From Flammeovirga agarivorans (GTDB lineage Bacteria > Bacteroidota > Bacteroidia > Cytophagales > Flammeovirgaceae), in assembly GCF_012641475.1 (NCBI RefSeq), contig NZ_JABAIL010000005.1, positions 558,001 to 622,000 of the forward strand: a stretch of DNA of 64,000 nt, given 5' to 3'. The notes beneath the pieces are model-generated. The model did not search any database and was not told where the DNA came from. It was given only the letters and a program-made list of their open reading frames with translations. This document shows, in pieces, positions 43,626 through 53,440 of the stretch (its first letter is position 1; each line of letters begins with the position of its first letter). The position numbers were made by a program, and so were the translations under genes.

Positions 43626-45770
43626 ATGCAGTTGAAGAGCTTTAAGGTTTACACCCTTCTCGTATTTATTATAACTTTTATTTCTTCTAATGCCATTGCC
43701 CAAGATGAAGGTGATGCAATGATGACATGGCAAGATAGTATTTATACTGTAGCATTACCCGAAGGGTATTTGTTGCCGTCTGATACTTTAGAAGTAGTAG
43801 AAGCTGCTCCATATGCACCATGGTTTGAAAATTATGATGAATTTGATACAACATCAGCAATTCTGATAGATGTTACTGATAAGTCGTACGACTATGTTCC
43901 GAATGTATCTGATAGTTTAGTCATGGAAAGACTAAAAGCAATGGAGAATGTTATTCCATTAGAATATCATGAAAGGGTACGTTTATTTATCGATTATTTT
44001 GCTGTAAGAAATAGAGAATACACTTTAGGCATCCTTCAAAGACAAAATATATTTTTTCCAATGTTTGAAAGAGTATTGGCAGAAGAAGGAGTTCCTGTAG
44101 AATTAAAGTATTTAGCTGTTATTGAATCTGCCTTAAAACCTGTAGCATTATCAAGAGTAGGAGCAAAAGGTTTATGGCAGTTTATGCCAAGAACTGGTAG
44201 AGCGTATGGATTAAAGCAGAGTTATCAGATCGATGATAGGATGGATCCTGAAAAAGCAACAAGAGCAGCAGCCCGTTATCTGAAGTTTTTAAGAAATTAT
44301 CATGGTGATTGGGAATTAGCTATTGCAGCATATAACTGTGGTCCAGGTAATATTAGAAAAGCACAAAGAAGGTCTGGAAAGAAGAAGTTTTGGGATATTT
44401 ACAGAAAACTACCAAGAGAAACTCGCTCATACCTTCCTCAATATGTGGCAATGGCTTATGTATTAACCTATGCTGAAGAATATAACTTAGTACAGGAAAT
44501 GCCAATGTATGAGATTCCTGCTGAAGATATTTTTGTTAGCCAATCTATTGATTTGGGTAAGTTGGCGGAAGAATTAACAGTGTGTAGAGAGGATTTGGTA
44601 CAATTGAACCCGTCATTACGATTTGGTTATGCTCCTAATTATGTCAAAAACTTCAGAATTAAGATTCCAGAAGCAAGATTTGATTATTACTTGGAACATC
44701 AAGATAGCATTCTGACAAAAGTGAAGTACACTGGTAAAGGAGCAAATGTAGGAGATGGATTTTATTATCACTATGTAAGAAGAGGTGAGTCTTTGGGATT
44801 GATAGCTAGTAAAAACCGTGTTTCTCTGTCAAGTTTGAAAGCTTGGAATAACCTTAGAAGTAATACAATTTACCCTGGTCAAAAGTTAAAGATATATGGT
44901 AATGCTTACAGTCCGGGTCCTCAAACTAGTACATCTTCAACAACTAAAAAGTCTTCGACAACTAAAACTAGTGGAGCAAGTATTTACCATACAGTAAGAA
45001 GTGGTGAAACTTTAGGGACGATTGCAAAAAAATATAGAGTATATGTAGCTGATATTAAAAATCTAAATAATATCTCTGGTTCTACGATATATAAAGGGCA
45101 AAAGCTCTTGATAAAGAAAGGGAAATATTCTGCCCCTGCTCAGTCTAATACTTCAGCATCTACAAAGACTACATCAATATCTGTTCAATCGACTTCACCT
45201 AAAGGAGAATTACAGTATCATACAGTAAGAAGTGGAGAAACTTTAGGTGGAATAGCCGAACAATATAATACGACAGCTTCTAACCTAAGAAAGTGGAACA
45301 ATATCAAAGGTTCAACAATCTATAAAGGACAAAAGTTAAAGGTATATTCGTCTGTAAAAGTGACGACTGCATCTTCAACCAATAAAAAGTCGACCTCAAG
45401 TGCTTCTAGTAGTACTTATGGACCTTCATCTAAAACTAGGTCTCATACAGTAAAAAAAGGAGAGAACTTAGTTGAAATAGCAAAAATGTACAGAGTGTAT
45501 GTCAACGATATAAAAAGAGCCAACGGTTTGAAATCTTCAAGCATTCAAGCAGGACAAAAGTTGACAATTCCACCTTCACCAAGTAGTGTTTTAAATACAA
45601 AAACTACTTCAACTGGAACTGATAATACGAAATATTATACAGTAAAAAGTGGAGATACATTATGGAAGATATCTCAGAATTTAGGCATTAGCGTAAATGA
45701 GATTAAGCAATTGAATGGACTAAAAAGTAATAATTTAAAGGTAGGACAACGTCTAAAGATAAAATCTTAA
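43626..45770 (+). CDS. MltD-like lytic transglycosylase with five LysM domains
   Basis: A 714-residue exported enzyme with a signal peptide (to ~residue 25). An SLT catalytic domain lies at ~residues 150-290, with the catalytic Glu in LAVIESALKPVALSRVGAKG, then WQFMPRTGR and IAAYNCGPGNIRKA. The rest holds five LysM peptidoglycan-binding domains (each YHTVRSGETLGTIAKKY-like, ending in GQKLKI), joined by Ser/Thr/Lys-rich linkers. It cleaves glycan strands to 1,6-anhydro-muropeptides in the periplasm. Five LysM domains are more than the one to three of typical MltD. It has its own -7 box. Confidence 0.92.
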   Translation: MQLKSFKVYTLLVFIITFISSNAIAQDEGDAMMTWQDSIYTVALPEGYLLPSDTLEVVEAAPYAPWFENYDEFDTTSAILIDVTDKSYDYVPNVSDSLVMERLKAMENVIPLEYHERVRLFIDYFAVRNREYTLGILQRQNIFFPMFERVLAEEGVPVELKYLAVIESALKPVALSRVGAKGLWQFMPRTGRAYGLKQSYQIDDRMDPEKATRAAARYLKFLRNYHGDWELAIAAYNCGPGNIRKAQRRSGKKKFWDIYRKLPRETRSYLPQYVAMAYVLTYAEEYNLVQEMPMYEIPAEDIFVSQSIDLGKLAEELTVCREDLVQLNPSLRFGYAPNYVKNFRIKIPEARFDYYLEHQDSILTKVKYTGKGANVGDGFYYHYVRRGESLGLIASKNRVSLSSLKAWNNLRSNTIYPGQKLKIYGNAYSPGPQTSTSSTTKKSSTTKTSGASIYHTVRSGETLGTIAKKYRVYVADIKNLNNISGSTIYKGQKLLIKKGKYSAPAQSNTSASTKTTSISVQSTSPKGELQYHTVRSGETLGGIAEQYNTTASNLRKWNNIKGSTIYKGQKLKVYSSVKVTTASSTNKKSTSSASSSTYGPSSKTRSHTVKKGENLVEIAKMYRVYVNDIKRANGLKSSSIQAGQKLTIPPSPSSVLNTKTTSTGTDNTKYYTVKSGDTLWKISQNLGISVNEIKQLNGLKSNNLKVGQRLKIKS

Positions 45771-45837
45771 GCATCTTTAAATAATGATTTGATGATTTCC
45801 TTGTAAATTGCGCATTCAAATTTGAAACAACAGAAAA

Positions 45838-47142
45838 ATGGCAGATATAAAAACAAATCTTATCGAGGAGTTGCAGTGGAGAGGAATGCTGCACGATATC
45901 ATGCCAGGTACTGAAGATCAATTAAACAAAGAGATGACGACAGCATATGTAGGTTTTGACCCTACTGCAGACTCTCTTCATATTGGTCATATGGTATCTG
46001 TAATGTTGCTAAGACATTTACAAAAGGCAGGGCACAAGCCATTAGCTATTGTAGGTGGTGCAACAGGTATGATTGGTGATCCTTCTTTTAAAGATGCAGA
46101 AAGACAACTTTTGGATAATGACGCTATCCAAAAGAATATTGCAGGAATGAAAGGACAGTTGGAAAAGTTTTTGGATTTTGATTGTGGTGAAAACTCAGCT
46201 GAGATTCTAAACAACTATGATTGGTTCCAAGACTTTAGTTTTATCGACTTCGCTCGTGAAGCAGGTAAACACCTTACTGTAAATTATATGATGGGTAAAG
46301 AATCTGTAAAGAAGCGTTTAGCAACAGGTTCAGGTATCTCATTCACTGAATTTACATACCAATTGTTACAAGGATGGGATTTCTATCATTTATATAAAAC
46401 GAAAAACTGTCGTTTACAATTTGGTGGTTCAGACCAATGGGGAAATATTGTAACTGGTACTGAGTTAATCCGTCGTAAGGCACAAGGAACGGCTTATGCT
46501 GCAACTTGTCCATTGATTACTAAATCTGATGGAACGAAATTCGGTAAGACTGAAAGTGGTGCAGTATGGTTAGATCCAGAAAAAACATCTCCTTACCAAT
46601 TCTACCAATTCTGGTTAAATGTTGCTGATGATGATGCAAAAAGATATATCAAGATCTTTACTTTCATTGAGAAAGAAGAAATTGATCAACTAATTGCTGA
46701 TCATGACGAGGCTCCTCATACTCGTATTTTACAAAAAAGATTAGCTGAAGAAGTAACTAAAGCAGTTCATGGACAAGCTGAATTAGATACTGCTATAGCA
46801 GCTTCAAATATTCTTTTTGGTAAAAATGTAACTGAACAGTTAAAATCTCTAGACGAACGTACACTTCTTCAAGTATTTGAAGGCGTTATGCAGTCTGAAA
46901 TTTCGAAAGCTGATTTAGAGGGAATGGCTGAAATGGCTGATTTACTATCTGCTGGAACAAATAATCAACTTTTTGCTTCAAAAGGTGAGGCAAAGCGTAT
47001 GATCAAAGGCGGTGGTATTTCTATTAATAAAGCAAAATTACAAGGTAGTGAACTTCCTAAAGAAGTTGAGTTACTTCAAGATAAATATATTCTTGCTCAA
47101 AAAGGTAAGAAGAACTATTGCTTAATTAAAGTAGTAGACTAA
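45838..47142 (+). CDS. tyrS: Tyrosine-tRNA ligase
   Basis: A 434-residue class I synthetase. Visible motifs: [14 protein letters not shown] (HIGH), the tyrosine-specific [21 protein letters not shown] (KMSKS equivalent) and a C-terminal S4 RNA-binding domain ([20 protein letters not shown]). It charges tRNA(Tyr). It is monocistronic, with a long perfect terminator hairpin. Confidence 0.97.
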   Translation: MADIKTNLIEELQWRGMLHDIMPGTEDQLNKEMTTAYVGFDPTADSLHIGHMVSVMLLRHLQKAGHKPLAIVGGATGMIGDPSFKDAERQLLDNDAIQKNIAGMKGQLEKFLDFDCGENSAEILNNYDWFQDFSFIDFAREAGKHLTVNYMMGKESVKKRLATGSGISFTEFTYQLLQGWDFYHLYKTKNCRLQFGGSDQWGNIVTGTELIRRKAQGTAYAATCPLITKSDGTKFGKTESGAVWLDPEKTSPYQFYQFWLNVADDDAKRYIKIFTFIEKEEIDQLIADHDEAPHTRILQKRLAEEVTKAVHGQAELDTAIAASNILFGKNVTEQLKSLDERTLLQVFEGVMQSEISKADLEGMAEMADLLSAGTNNQLFASKGEAKRMIKGGGISINKAKLQGSELPKEVELLQDKYILAQKGKKNYCLIKVVD

Positions 47143-47164
47143 ACAGATTTATCTGTAATAAACG

Positions 47165-47206
47165 AAAAGGGACTTTTTTCAAATATGAAAAAAGTCCCTT
47201 TTTTAT
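47165..47206. terminator. Terminator of tyrS (bidirectional)
   Basis: The stem AAGGGACTTTTTTCA / TGAAAAAAGTCCCTT has a 4-nt loop and is followed by TTTTTT on the plus strand. A-rich sequence on the left could serve the convergent gene. Confidence 0.85.
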
Positions 47207-47227
47207 TTCGATGGTTAGTAAATAATG

Positions 47228-48043
47228 TTATTTGGCAATTTGAACTTCTCCGTATTGATCTTCAAGGAACGCTTGTAAATAAATTATCCTTGGAGAATCA
47301 GTAACAATTGAAGCTTTATATAATGATAATTGGGCCTCAGGCATATTACTATTTCTGTAAGCATATACTGCTTGATTATAGTATTGTAAACCTGCAATGT
47401 CTATGATTGATAAATCTTCATTTAAGTTCATACCATACTTCTCATATAGTAATGAATTTTGTAAACGAGATTCGTAAGATTTTATCTTTTCATTAATATC
47501 TCTCTCATTATTGATATATCCATATACATCTGTTGACTCGATTAATGTTTCACCTAAAATCGGATCTTGTAATAGAATATAAACATGACTATTTAATTGC
47601 TTTATTTTATACTCGTAGCCTAGTTCTTCAAAGACATGAGCAAACAATAAAGTTCCAGTTAAACAGTCATACGTTCCTGTTTCCAACATATTAGAGAAAG
47701 TACTACACTCACTGTAATTTTTGAAAAACTGTTGACGTGTTTTGTTGAATAACTTTTTAACGATAGACTTATTTGTAGAAGCCTGTTCTGTTTTCCAATA
47801 TGTTATCCAATTCTCTACTTCGTCTTTTAACTCTTTAAATTCTTTTCCTTTAATGTTCTCTTCTGGAGAAAAGAAAAGATTATATCGATCAATTTTCCAA
47901 GCTTCTTTAAACTGATTTAAAGTGTAATACTCTAACATAGATTTTGACTGTTGCTTAGAAACAAGAATATCTTGAGCATACACGGCGCTTCCTCCAAATA
48001 GAGTGAATAATGTAAAGTATAATATGGCCGTGTATTTTTTCAT
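47228..48043 (-). CDS. Exported transglutaminase-like protein
   Basis: A 271-residue protein with a signal peptide (MKKYTAILYFTLFTLFGGSAVYAQ). The region TGTYDCLTGTLLFAHVFEELGY followed by LNSHVYILLQDP and TLIESTDVYG resembles the Cys-His-Asp core of the transglutaminase-like fold (Cys in YDCLT, His in NSHVY, Asp in STD). Whether it is a protease, a transglutaminase or inactive is unknown. The C-terminal ~70 residues look TPR-like. It is convergent with tyrS. Confidence 0.65.
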   Translation of the reverse strand: MKKYTAILYFTLFTLFGGSAVYAQDILVSKQQSKSMLEYYTLNQFKEAWKIDRYNLFFSPEENIKGKEFKELKDEVENWITYWKTEQASTNKSIVKKLFNKTRQQFFKNYSECSTFSNMLETGTYDCLTGTLLFAHVFEELGYEYKIKQLNSHVYILLQDPILGETLIESTDVYGYINNERDINEKIKSYESRLQNSLLYEKYGMNLNEDLSIIDIAGLQYYNQAVYAYRNSNMPEAQLSLYKASIVTDSPRIIYLQAFLEDQYGEVQIAK

Positions 48044-48195
48044 GTATTAAGTAGAAATGTATTATCTACTTCTAATATACGGATATTATTCATGTTTAGT
48101 TAACATTAAGTTCATATTTAAATGAATAAATTAAAAAAATAGAAATATTATAGTCATTTCTACGGATTCTACAATCTGTTATGTGAATTTAATGT

Positions 48196-48236
48196 TACAA
48201 AAAAGGTTCTTGATTTTTTTATCAAGAACCTTAAAG
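48196..48236 (-). terminator. Terminator of the Wzi/RemB-like gene
   Basis: The perfect 12-bp stem AAGGTTCTTGAT (48203-48214) / ATCAAGAACCTT (48221-48232) is followed on the minus strand by TTTT, just after the stop codon at 48267. Confidence 0.8.
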
Positions 48237-48266
48237 TATATATTGTTATATGTACTATGTGATGTA

Positions 48267-50024
48267 TTAGAAATCGTAGTGTCTATTTCCAATGTTCCAA
48301 CGTACAGCTGCACCAATGTAATTTTCATCTTGGTTATAACTGGCATTGTCATCACTACTTACTTTTCTGAAAGTGCCTCTTAAATCCACAAATATATTAT
48401 GGAATGGAGAATAAGTTAAGATTGCATCAATATAGAGTGTTGATACTTTTTCACCTTGTAATAATGAGTTGCCATAAGAGTCAGGAGAACCTGGGGCAGT
48501 ATTATAGTCAAGGAATATATTCGAACCATAATTAACAAGAGGATTACCATTTTCGTCATAAGTGTTCATTCCTTGCTCTCTCCAAATACCTTTAACAACG
48601 GCAGAAAGTTTTGGCAAGAAGTGAGGACGATATCTTACAATTCCTATTAATTCATAAAGGTTGGCACCATTAGGATGTGCTAACTCTTGATAATAATGAG
48701 CTTGGTTACCATATAACTGACCATTTGTGATCCCTTTTTCATTTTTATGAGAATAAGTATATGGATCAATCACGTTCATTTCACCTTGTAAATCGAGGTT
48801 AGGTAAACCAAATGCATCAATATATTTAGCACCGAACTGGTAGGCAAATTTATTACCATAGAACCCTTTTCCAAAGTTTGCAACACTCATATCATCAATC
48901 ATTATTTGAGTGTAAAGTTGTACTCTATTCCAGATATTCCATTTGGCATCAAAACCTAATTGAACATTATCAACATCACCTAAACCATGCTCAATTGATC
49001 TATAAAAGATTAGTGGGTTGAGGTATGAAAGGTCAAAAGAGCCATTTCCTGTAGAATCAGCTCTACTAAAGATAACTTGTTCAAATACACCAATATTAAA
49101 GTTTTTAGTCACATTCCACCCTAAGTGATGCATTGCACTATATTTTTTAGGAAGTGGGTATCCTGGAGCAACAGCTACATTACTTGCATTCATTTGTGCA
49201 AAGATGTTTGTGTACTCTAAATGCCAAACTCTTGTATTAAGTTTTAAATATGTATAGTCATTAGCATGTGTAGATAAGAACAATGATCTATAACCATTAC
49301 CAATAAAGTTCTTTCCTCTACCAAATTCTGCTTGGATATATTTATCTACAAGCATAAAGTTTACATAACCTTGTGCATTGAAGTATTCATATTTACCACC
49401 TCCATTGTCTTTATACCATTGTTGACCTGGGATAGTTCCATTATGAGTATCTGAGTATTGTTGAACATAAAAAGGTAGTCTTTCCATGTTGTCGCTAGCC
49501 TGGAAGTAGAATCCTACTTTATTGGCAATAGATCCGTACATAACTGCACCTCTCTGATTAACTAATGGACGAGATGTATTCAAATTGTCATCTCCTGTAC
49601 TTAGATATAAAACAGGGTTAATATGTACTTCGAAGTCTTTTTCGTCTACATTAACAAAATCAATTTTACTTCTATAAAAGTATTTAAGGAAAGGCTTTTT
49701 TACGTCTGCAATAGTAGTATCAGACATATACTGCCAGTTATCTAATGCTAAGTAAGACAATTGATATTTATCTGCTTCAGATAATGTTCCTGTGTATGTT
49801 GAATCAAAATTTTCAACGAAGTTGGCAATATCTTGGCGACCGTAAGGTTTAATGTTTGAATAGATTTTACCGAAATCTTTCATTTTGATCTCATATCTAT
49901 CAATTAGATGATAATATTCAGGGTCGTACTGAACTGTGGCGGTCTGAGAGAATACATTTTGTAATGAAACAAAAAATAGGAGTCCGCATAACAGACCTTT
50001 AACAGTTAAAAAATATTTATTCAT
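48267..50024 (-). CDS. Wzi-like / RemB-like outer-membrane beta-barrel protein
   Basis: A 585-residue exported protein (signal peptide to ~residue 26). A soluble N-terminal part is followed by many alternating amphipathic strands, ending in an outer-membrane C-terminal pattern (AAVRWNIGNRHYDF). The stretch YGSIANKVGFYFQASDNMER, then GRGKNFIGNGYRSLFLSTHAND, resembles the Wzi capsule-assembly family and the flavobacterial gliding protein RemB. Wzi anchors capsule polysaccharide at the surface; RemB is a cell-surface gliding protein. Which of the two roles applies cannot be decided here. Confidence 0.75.
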   Translation of the reverse strand: MNKYFLTVKGLLCGLLFFVSLQNVFSQTATVQYDPEYYHLIDRYEIKMKDFGKIYSNIKPYGRQDIANFVENFDSTYTGTLSEADKYQLSYLALDNWQYMSDTTIADVKKPFLKYFYRSKIDFVNVDEKDFEVHINPVLYLSTGDDNLNTSRPLVNQRGAVMYGSIANKVGFYFQASDNMERLPFYVQQYSDTHNGTIPGQQWYKDNGGGKYEYFNAQGYVNFMLVDKYIQAEFGRGKNFIGNGYRSLFLSTHANDYTYLKLNTRVWHLEYTNIFAQMNASNVAVAPGYPLPKKYSAMHHLGWNVTKNFNIGVFEQVIFSRADSTGNGSFDLSYLNPLIFYRSIEHGLGDVDNVQLGFDAKWNIWNRVQLYTQIMIDDMSVANFGKGFYGNKFAYQFGAKYIDAFGLPNLDLQGEMNVIDPYTYSHKNEKGITNGQLYGNQAHYYQELAHPNGANLYELIGIVRYRPHFLPKLSAVVKGIWREQGMNTYDENGNPLVNYGSNIFLDYNTAPGSPDSYGNSLLQGEKVSTLYIDAILTYSPFHNIFVDLRGTFRKVSSDDNASYNQDENYIGAAVRWNIGNRHYDF

Positions 50025-50149
50025 TAGGTAGAAATCTTGTGGTCAAACCAAAGACGAAGAATATGTCTATAAATAACTTATATAGAAATCAAATAACTTG
50101 CCAAGCTATAATTTCTGTTAAATTATAAATAGATCTACCGCAATTAATG

Positions 50150-50875
50150 CTAAGCATATTCTTTATTGTTTGAGGTTATCATGCTAGATAGAAATTGTTT
50201 ACAAGATGAACCTATCTCTATTATTTCCTTTTTTAATCTATTTCGGTGATAATGTTTAAATGTTTTTGAGCTGTAAAAACCACTGTCATCAACATAAAAT
50301 GTATCAGGGATTTTTTTCCAAGAACTATCATAGTATCTCACATTCTTGAATTTGAATAAAGATTCCAAGTTGATAAATGGGTAACGAATTCTCTTATGGT
50401 AATCTACTATTTTACCATTGTTACAATAGAATAATGATTTCGCTTCTGTTTCAAAAATTAGATTTATTCTCGTACTCTTTTGAATCTTATCTAATCTGTT
50501 TTTATGGTTATTTTGAGTGATCAATAATTCTTCTTTATTGACTTTTAAGAGAATAGAAGAATTGTATTTTGGCAATTGACGAACAAAATAATTAAGCTGA
50601 CCATATAGTAGCTTACAACTGCCTAAAATCCAATAAGTGTACTTTTCAATGAATGAAGACTTTTGTTCACTTAAGTAGTGAAGTATCTCTTTATTATTCT
50701 TGAAGTCAATAATTACTGAACTAATATTTTGAGGTAGTTGGATTGGGATATTAAAATTTGAAATTAATAATACATCAAGATTTTTTTGAAGTGATAACTG
50801 TTTAATGAAAAGTGGAAAATGTACAGGTAAGGTATCAGAAATAGGGATAATTAAGCAAATAGAAGAGTAGTGCAT
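50150..50875 (-). CDS. Hypothetical protein, possibly a glycosyltransferase-like family
   Basis: A 241-residue protein without a signal peptide. The N-terminal strand SICLIIPISDTLPVHFPLFI followed by LDVLLISNF resembles the start of some GT-A-like capsular polysaccharide proteins (the DUF6625 type), but no DxD motif is clear. The rest is rich in Lys, Tyr and Asn. The composition is very AT-rich. It lies alone between the Wzi-like gene and cysN, all on the minus strand. The family assignment is tentative. Confidence 0.4.
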   Translation of the reverse strand: MHYSSICLIIPISDTLPVHFPLFIKQLSLQKNLDVLLISNFNIPIQLPQNISSVIIDFKNNKEILHYLSEQKSSFIEKYTYWILGSCKLLYGQLNYFVRQLPKYNSSILLKVNKEELLITQNNHKNRLDKIQKSTRINLIFETEAKSLFYCNNGKIVDYHKRIRYPFINLESLFKFKNVRYYDSSWKKIPDTFYVDDSGFYSSKTFKHYHRNRLKKEIIEIGSSCKQFLSSMITSNNKEYA

Positions 50876-51057
50876 TTCGTATAATTTATAGATGAGAATG
50901 TTTCTGGGGAAAGTTATTTTTCTTTACGTAATAATATTTAAAAAGGTTAACAAAAGGTGCTAAGCCTTGATAGATTTAGATAATGGTTACAATAAAATAT
51001 TAGAAAACATCAATTGTAAAAAATAGATCTTGTATTGGTTTATGAAAATTTTCATAT

Positions 51058-51096
51058 AAAAAAAGGTACTCTGAATTTCTTCAAAGTACCTTTTAA
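51058..51096 (-). terminator. Terminator after cysN
   Basis: AAAAGGTACTCTGAA (51061-51075) pairs with TTCAAAGTACCTTTT (51080-51094), one mismatch, with T residues in the minus direction. It lies 20 bases after the cysN stop. Confidence 0.8.
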
Positions 51097-51113
51097 GTAT
51101 TAATATATTGAGA

Positions 51114-52364
51114 TTATTTGTCTCTTCTAATCATACCTGCAGCAACAGTGTTATGTGTCGCTTCATCAACTAAGATGATTGAACCAGTTACCCTGTTTGA
51201 TTTGTAAGGATCAGCCAGAATAGGTTTAGTAGTTCTAATTTTTACTCTAGCAATATCATTCATATTTAATGATTTATCACCTTCGATTCTACTCAAAGTA
51301 TTGATATTCATTTTATATGTAATGTCTTTAATCATACATCTAGCCTCATTGGTAGTGTGCATAATGATGTATTTTGCTCTTGGTCTAGGAGGTTGATCAT
51401 CCATCCAACATAACATGACATCAAGATCTTGAGTTTGTTGAGGTTGGTTGTTTGGACGAACTAACATATCACCTCTAGAGATGTCAATGTCATCTTCTAA
51501 TGTGATTGTTACTGATTGAGGAGGGAAAGCCTCTTTTACCTTTTCTTCTCCTAAAAAGATATCTTTAATCTTTGAAGAAAACCCTGAAGGTAAAGCTAAG
51601 ATATCATCACCAGGTCTAAAGATACCTGAAGAAATACGACCTGCATAACCACGGAAATCATGGAACTCATCAGAATGAGGACGAATGATTGTTTGAACCG
51701 CAAAACGAGGGTCGATATAATTGTTATCACTAGAAATATAAATTGTTTCTAATGTATGAAGAAGAGTTTCTCCACTATACCAAGGTGTATTTTCAGAACG
51801 ATTTACTACGTTATCACCTTTTAATGCAGATATAGGTACAAAACGAATATCTTTAAGGTTTAATTTTGCAGCAAATTCTTTAAAATCTTTCTGGATTTGC
51901 TCAAATTTCTCTTCACTATAATCCACTAAGTCCATCTTGTTTACACAAACAATCATGTGAGGGATTTGTAATAATGAAGCAATGATAGCATGACGGTGAG
52001 TTTGCTCAACTAAACCGTTACGAGCATCAACTAGAATTAAGGCAAGGTTAGCAGTAGATGCACCTGTTACCATATTTCTAGTGTATTGAATATGACCAGG
52101 AGTATCTGCAATAATAAATTTACGCTTTGGTGTAGCAAAGTATCTGTATGCTACATCAATTGTAATACCTTGTTCACGTTCTGCTTTTAAACCATCAGTT
52201 AATAAAGAAAGGTCAACATGCTCTAAACCTTTTCTTTTTGATGTTTCAGAAACCTGCTCAATTTGGTCTTCAAAAATTGATTTTGAATCATATAATAAAC
52301 GGCCAATCAATGTACTTTTTCCGTCATCGACAGAACCGGCTGTTGTAAATCTTAAAATTTCCAC
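51114..52364 (-). CDS. cysN: Sulfate adenylyltransferase subunit 1 (GTPase subunit)
   Basis: A 416-residue protein. GTPase motifs: G1 GSVDDGKSTLIGRLLYD, G3 DTPGHIQYTRNM, G4 NKMDLVDYS; then EF-Tu-like beta domains. It drives ATP sulfurylase with CysD to make adenosine-5'-phosphosulfate in sulfate assimilation. It has no C-terminal CysC kinase domain. The start codon is GTG at 52364. It follows cysD after 24 bases. No cysC, cysH or sulfite reductase gene lies next to it, so APS here could feed either assimilation or sulfation of surface molecules. Confidence 0.96.
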   Translation of the reverse strand: MEILRFTTAGSVDDGKSTLIGRLLYDSKSIFEDQIEQVSETSKRKGLEHVDLSLLTDGLKAEREQGITIDVAYRYFATPKRKFIIADTPGHIQYTRNMVTGASTANLALILVDARNGLVEQTHRHAIIASLLQIPHMIVCVNKMDLVDYSEEKFEQIQKDFKEFAAKLNLKDIRFVPISALKGDNVVNRSENTPWYSGETLLHTLETIYISSDNNYIDPRFAVQTIIRPHSDEFHDFRGYAGRISSGIFRPGDDILALPSGFSSKIKDIFLGEEKVKEAFPPQSVTITLEDDIDISRGDMLVRPNNQPQQTQDLDVMLCWMDDQPPRPRAKYIIMHTTNEARCMIKDITYKMNINTLSRIEGDKSLNMNDIARVKIRTTKPILADPYKSNRVTGSIILVDEATHNTVAAGMIRRDK

Positions 52365-52388
52365 TTTTTGATGATGTTTTGTTTGATT

Positions 52389-53294
52389 CTAGAAATAACC
52401 CTCTTTCTTACGATCTTCCATAGATGTTTCAGAACGTTTGTCATCCGATCTGTTACCTCTTTCAGTTTGACGCATAGCTGATACTTCTTCAACTACTTTT
52501 TCAACTGTGTCTGCTTCAGACTCGATACCACCAGTGATTGTAATATCACCTAATGTTCTAAAACGAATCTTTTTTGTTTCTACTTTTTCACCATCGCGAA
52601 GTGTAGTGTATTCAGATACAGGCAACCAAGTGTTGTCTCTCCAAATCACTTCTCTTTCATGAGCTAAATACAATGATGGAATTTCAATGTTTTCTCTCAT
52701 GATATATTGCCAAACATCAAATTCAGTCCAATTAGAAATAGGGAACGCTCTGAAGTGCTCACCAGGACTGTATTTACCGTTGAATAAGTTCCATAATTCT
52801 GGGCGTTGACGTTTTGGATCCCATTGTCCAAACTCATCTCTATGTGAGAAGAAACGTTCTTTTGCTCTCGCTTTTTCTTCATCACGACGTCCACCACCAA
52901 TACATACATCAAATGCTTCGTCTTCGATAGTATCTAATAGGGCAGTAATTTGAAGTTTATTTCTACTAGCATTTGCACCAGTTTCTTCAACTACTCTACC
53001 ATCATCGATTGCTTCTTGAACAGAACCAACAGCAAGACGAACACCTAAATCTTTGATTAAATCATCACGGAATTGAATTGTTTCCGGGAAATTGTGACCT
53101 GTATCAACATGCAAAAATGTAAAAGGAATTTTCGCAGGATAGAATGCTTTCTTAGCTAAATGTGCGACTGTAATTGAGTCCTTACCTCCTGAGAATAATA
53201 GTGCAGGATTTTGAAATTGGGCAAAAACTTCACGTAATACGTAGATCGCTTCTGCTTCCAATTCGTCCAAATGTGAAAGTTGATAATTACTCAT
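52389..53294 (-). CDS. cysD: Sulfate adenylyltransferase subunit 2 (catalytic)
   Basis: A 301-residue protein of the PP-loop ATP-pyrophosphatase family: LLFSGGKDSITVAHLAKKAF (PP motif SGGKDS), HVDTGHNFPETIQFRD, GGGRRDEEKARAKERFFS, FPISNWTEFDVWQYI, and a C-terminal Arg/Lys-rich tail. It forms the ATP sulfurylase heterodimer with CysN. It is the first gene of the cysDN operon. A TATCTTTG box on the minus strand (53384-53377) lies about 85 bases upstream. Confidence 0.97.
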   Translation of the reverse strand: MSNYQLSHLDELEAEAIYVLREVFAQFQNPALLFSGGKDSITVAHLAKKAFYPAKIPFTFLHVDTGHNFPETIQFRDDLIKDLGVRLAVGSVQEAIDDGRVVEETGANASRNKLQITALLDTIEDEAFDVCIGGGRRDEEKARAKERFFSHRDEFGQWDPKRQRPELWNLFNGKYSPGEHFRAFPISNWTEFDVWQYIMRENIEIPSLYLAHEREVIWRDNTWLPVSEYTTLRDGEKVETKKIRFRTLGDITITGGIESEADTVEKVVEEVSAMRQTERGNRSDDKRSETSMEDRKKEGYF

Positions 53295-53376
53295 TTGATA
53301 TATGTAATGTAAATAATCGTTTTTCGTATGAATTTGCTTTTCCTAAAGTATAGACGTAATACTAGGACATAAGTTA

Positions 53377-53384
53377 CAAAGATA
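53377..53384 (-). promoter_or_regulatory. Candidate -7 box for cysDN
   Basis: TATCTTTG on the minus strand matches TAnnTTTG exactly, 83 bases before the cysD ATG. No -33 TTG is found at the right distance. Confidence 0.35.
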
Positions 53385-53440
53385 TACCCTAGTAATTTAC
53401 TATGGAAATAATCAGAACAAAATTAAATAAATATATTAAA

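Noticed and set aside
44980-45770. Repeated DNA in the lytic transglycosylase gene as a possible CRISPR or satellite
   Set aside because: The repeats are in frame, diverged, and encode LysM domains; spacing and sequence do not fit a CRISPR array.
48183-48383. A 66-codon plus-strand frame with hydrophobic residues
   Set aside because: It crosses the terminator and the 3' end of the Wzi/RemB-like gene on the other strand; no start signals or family features.
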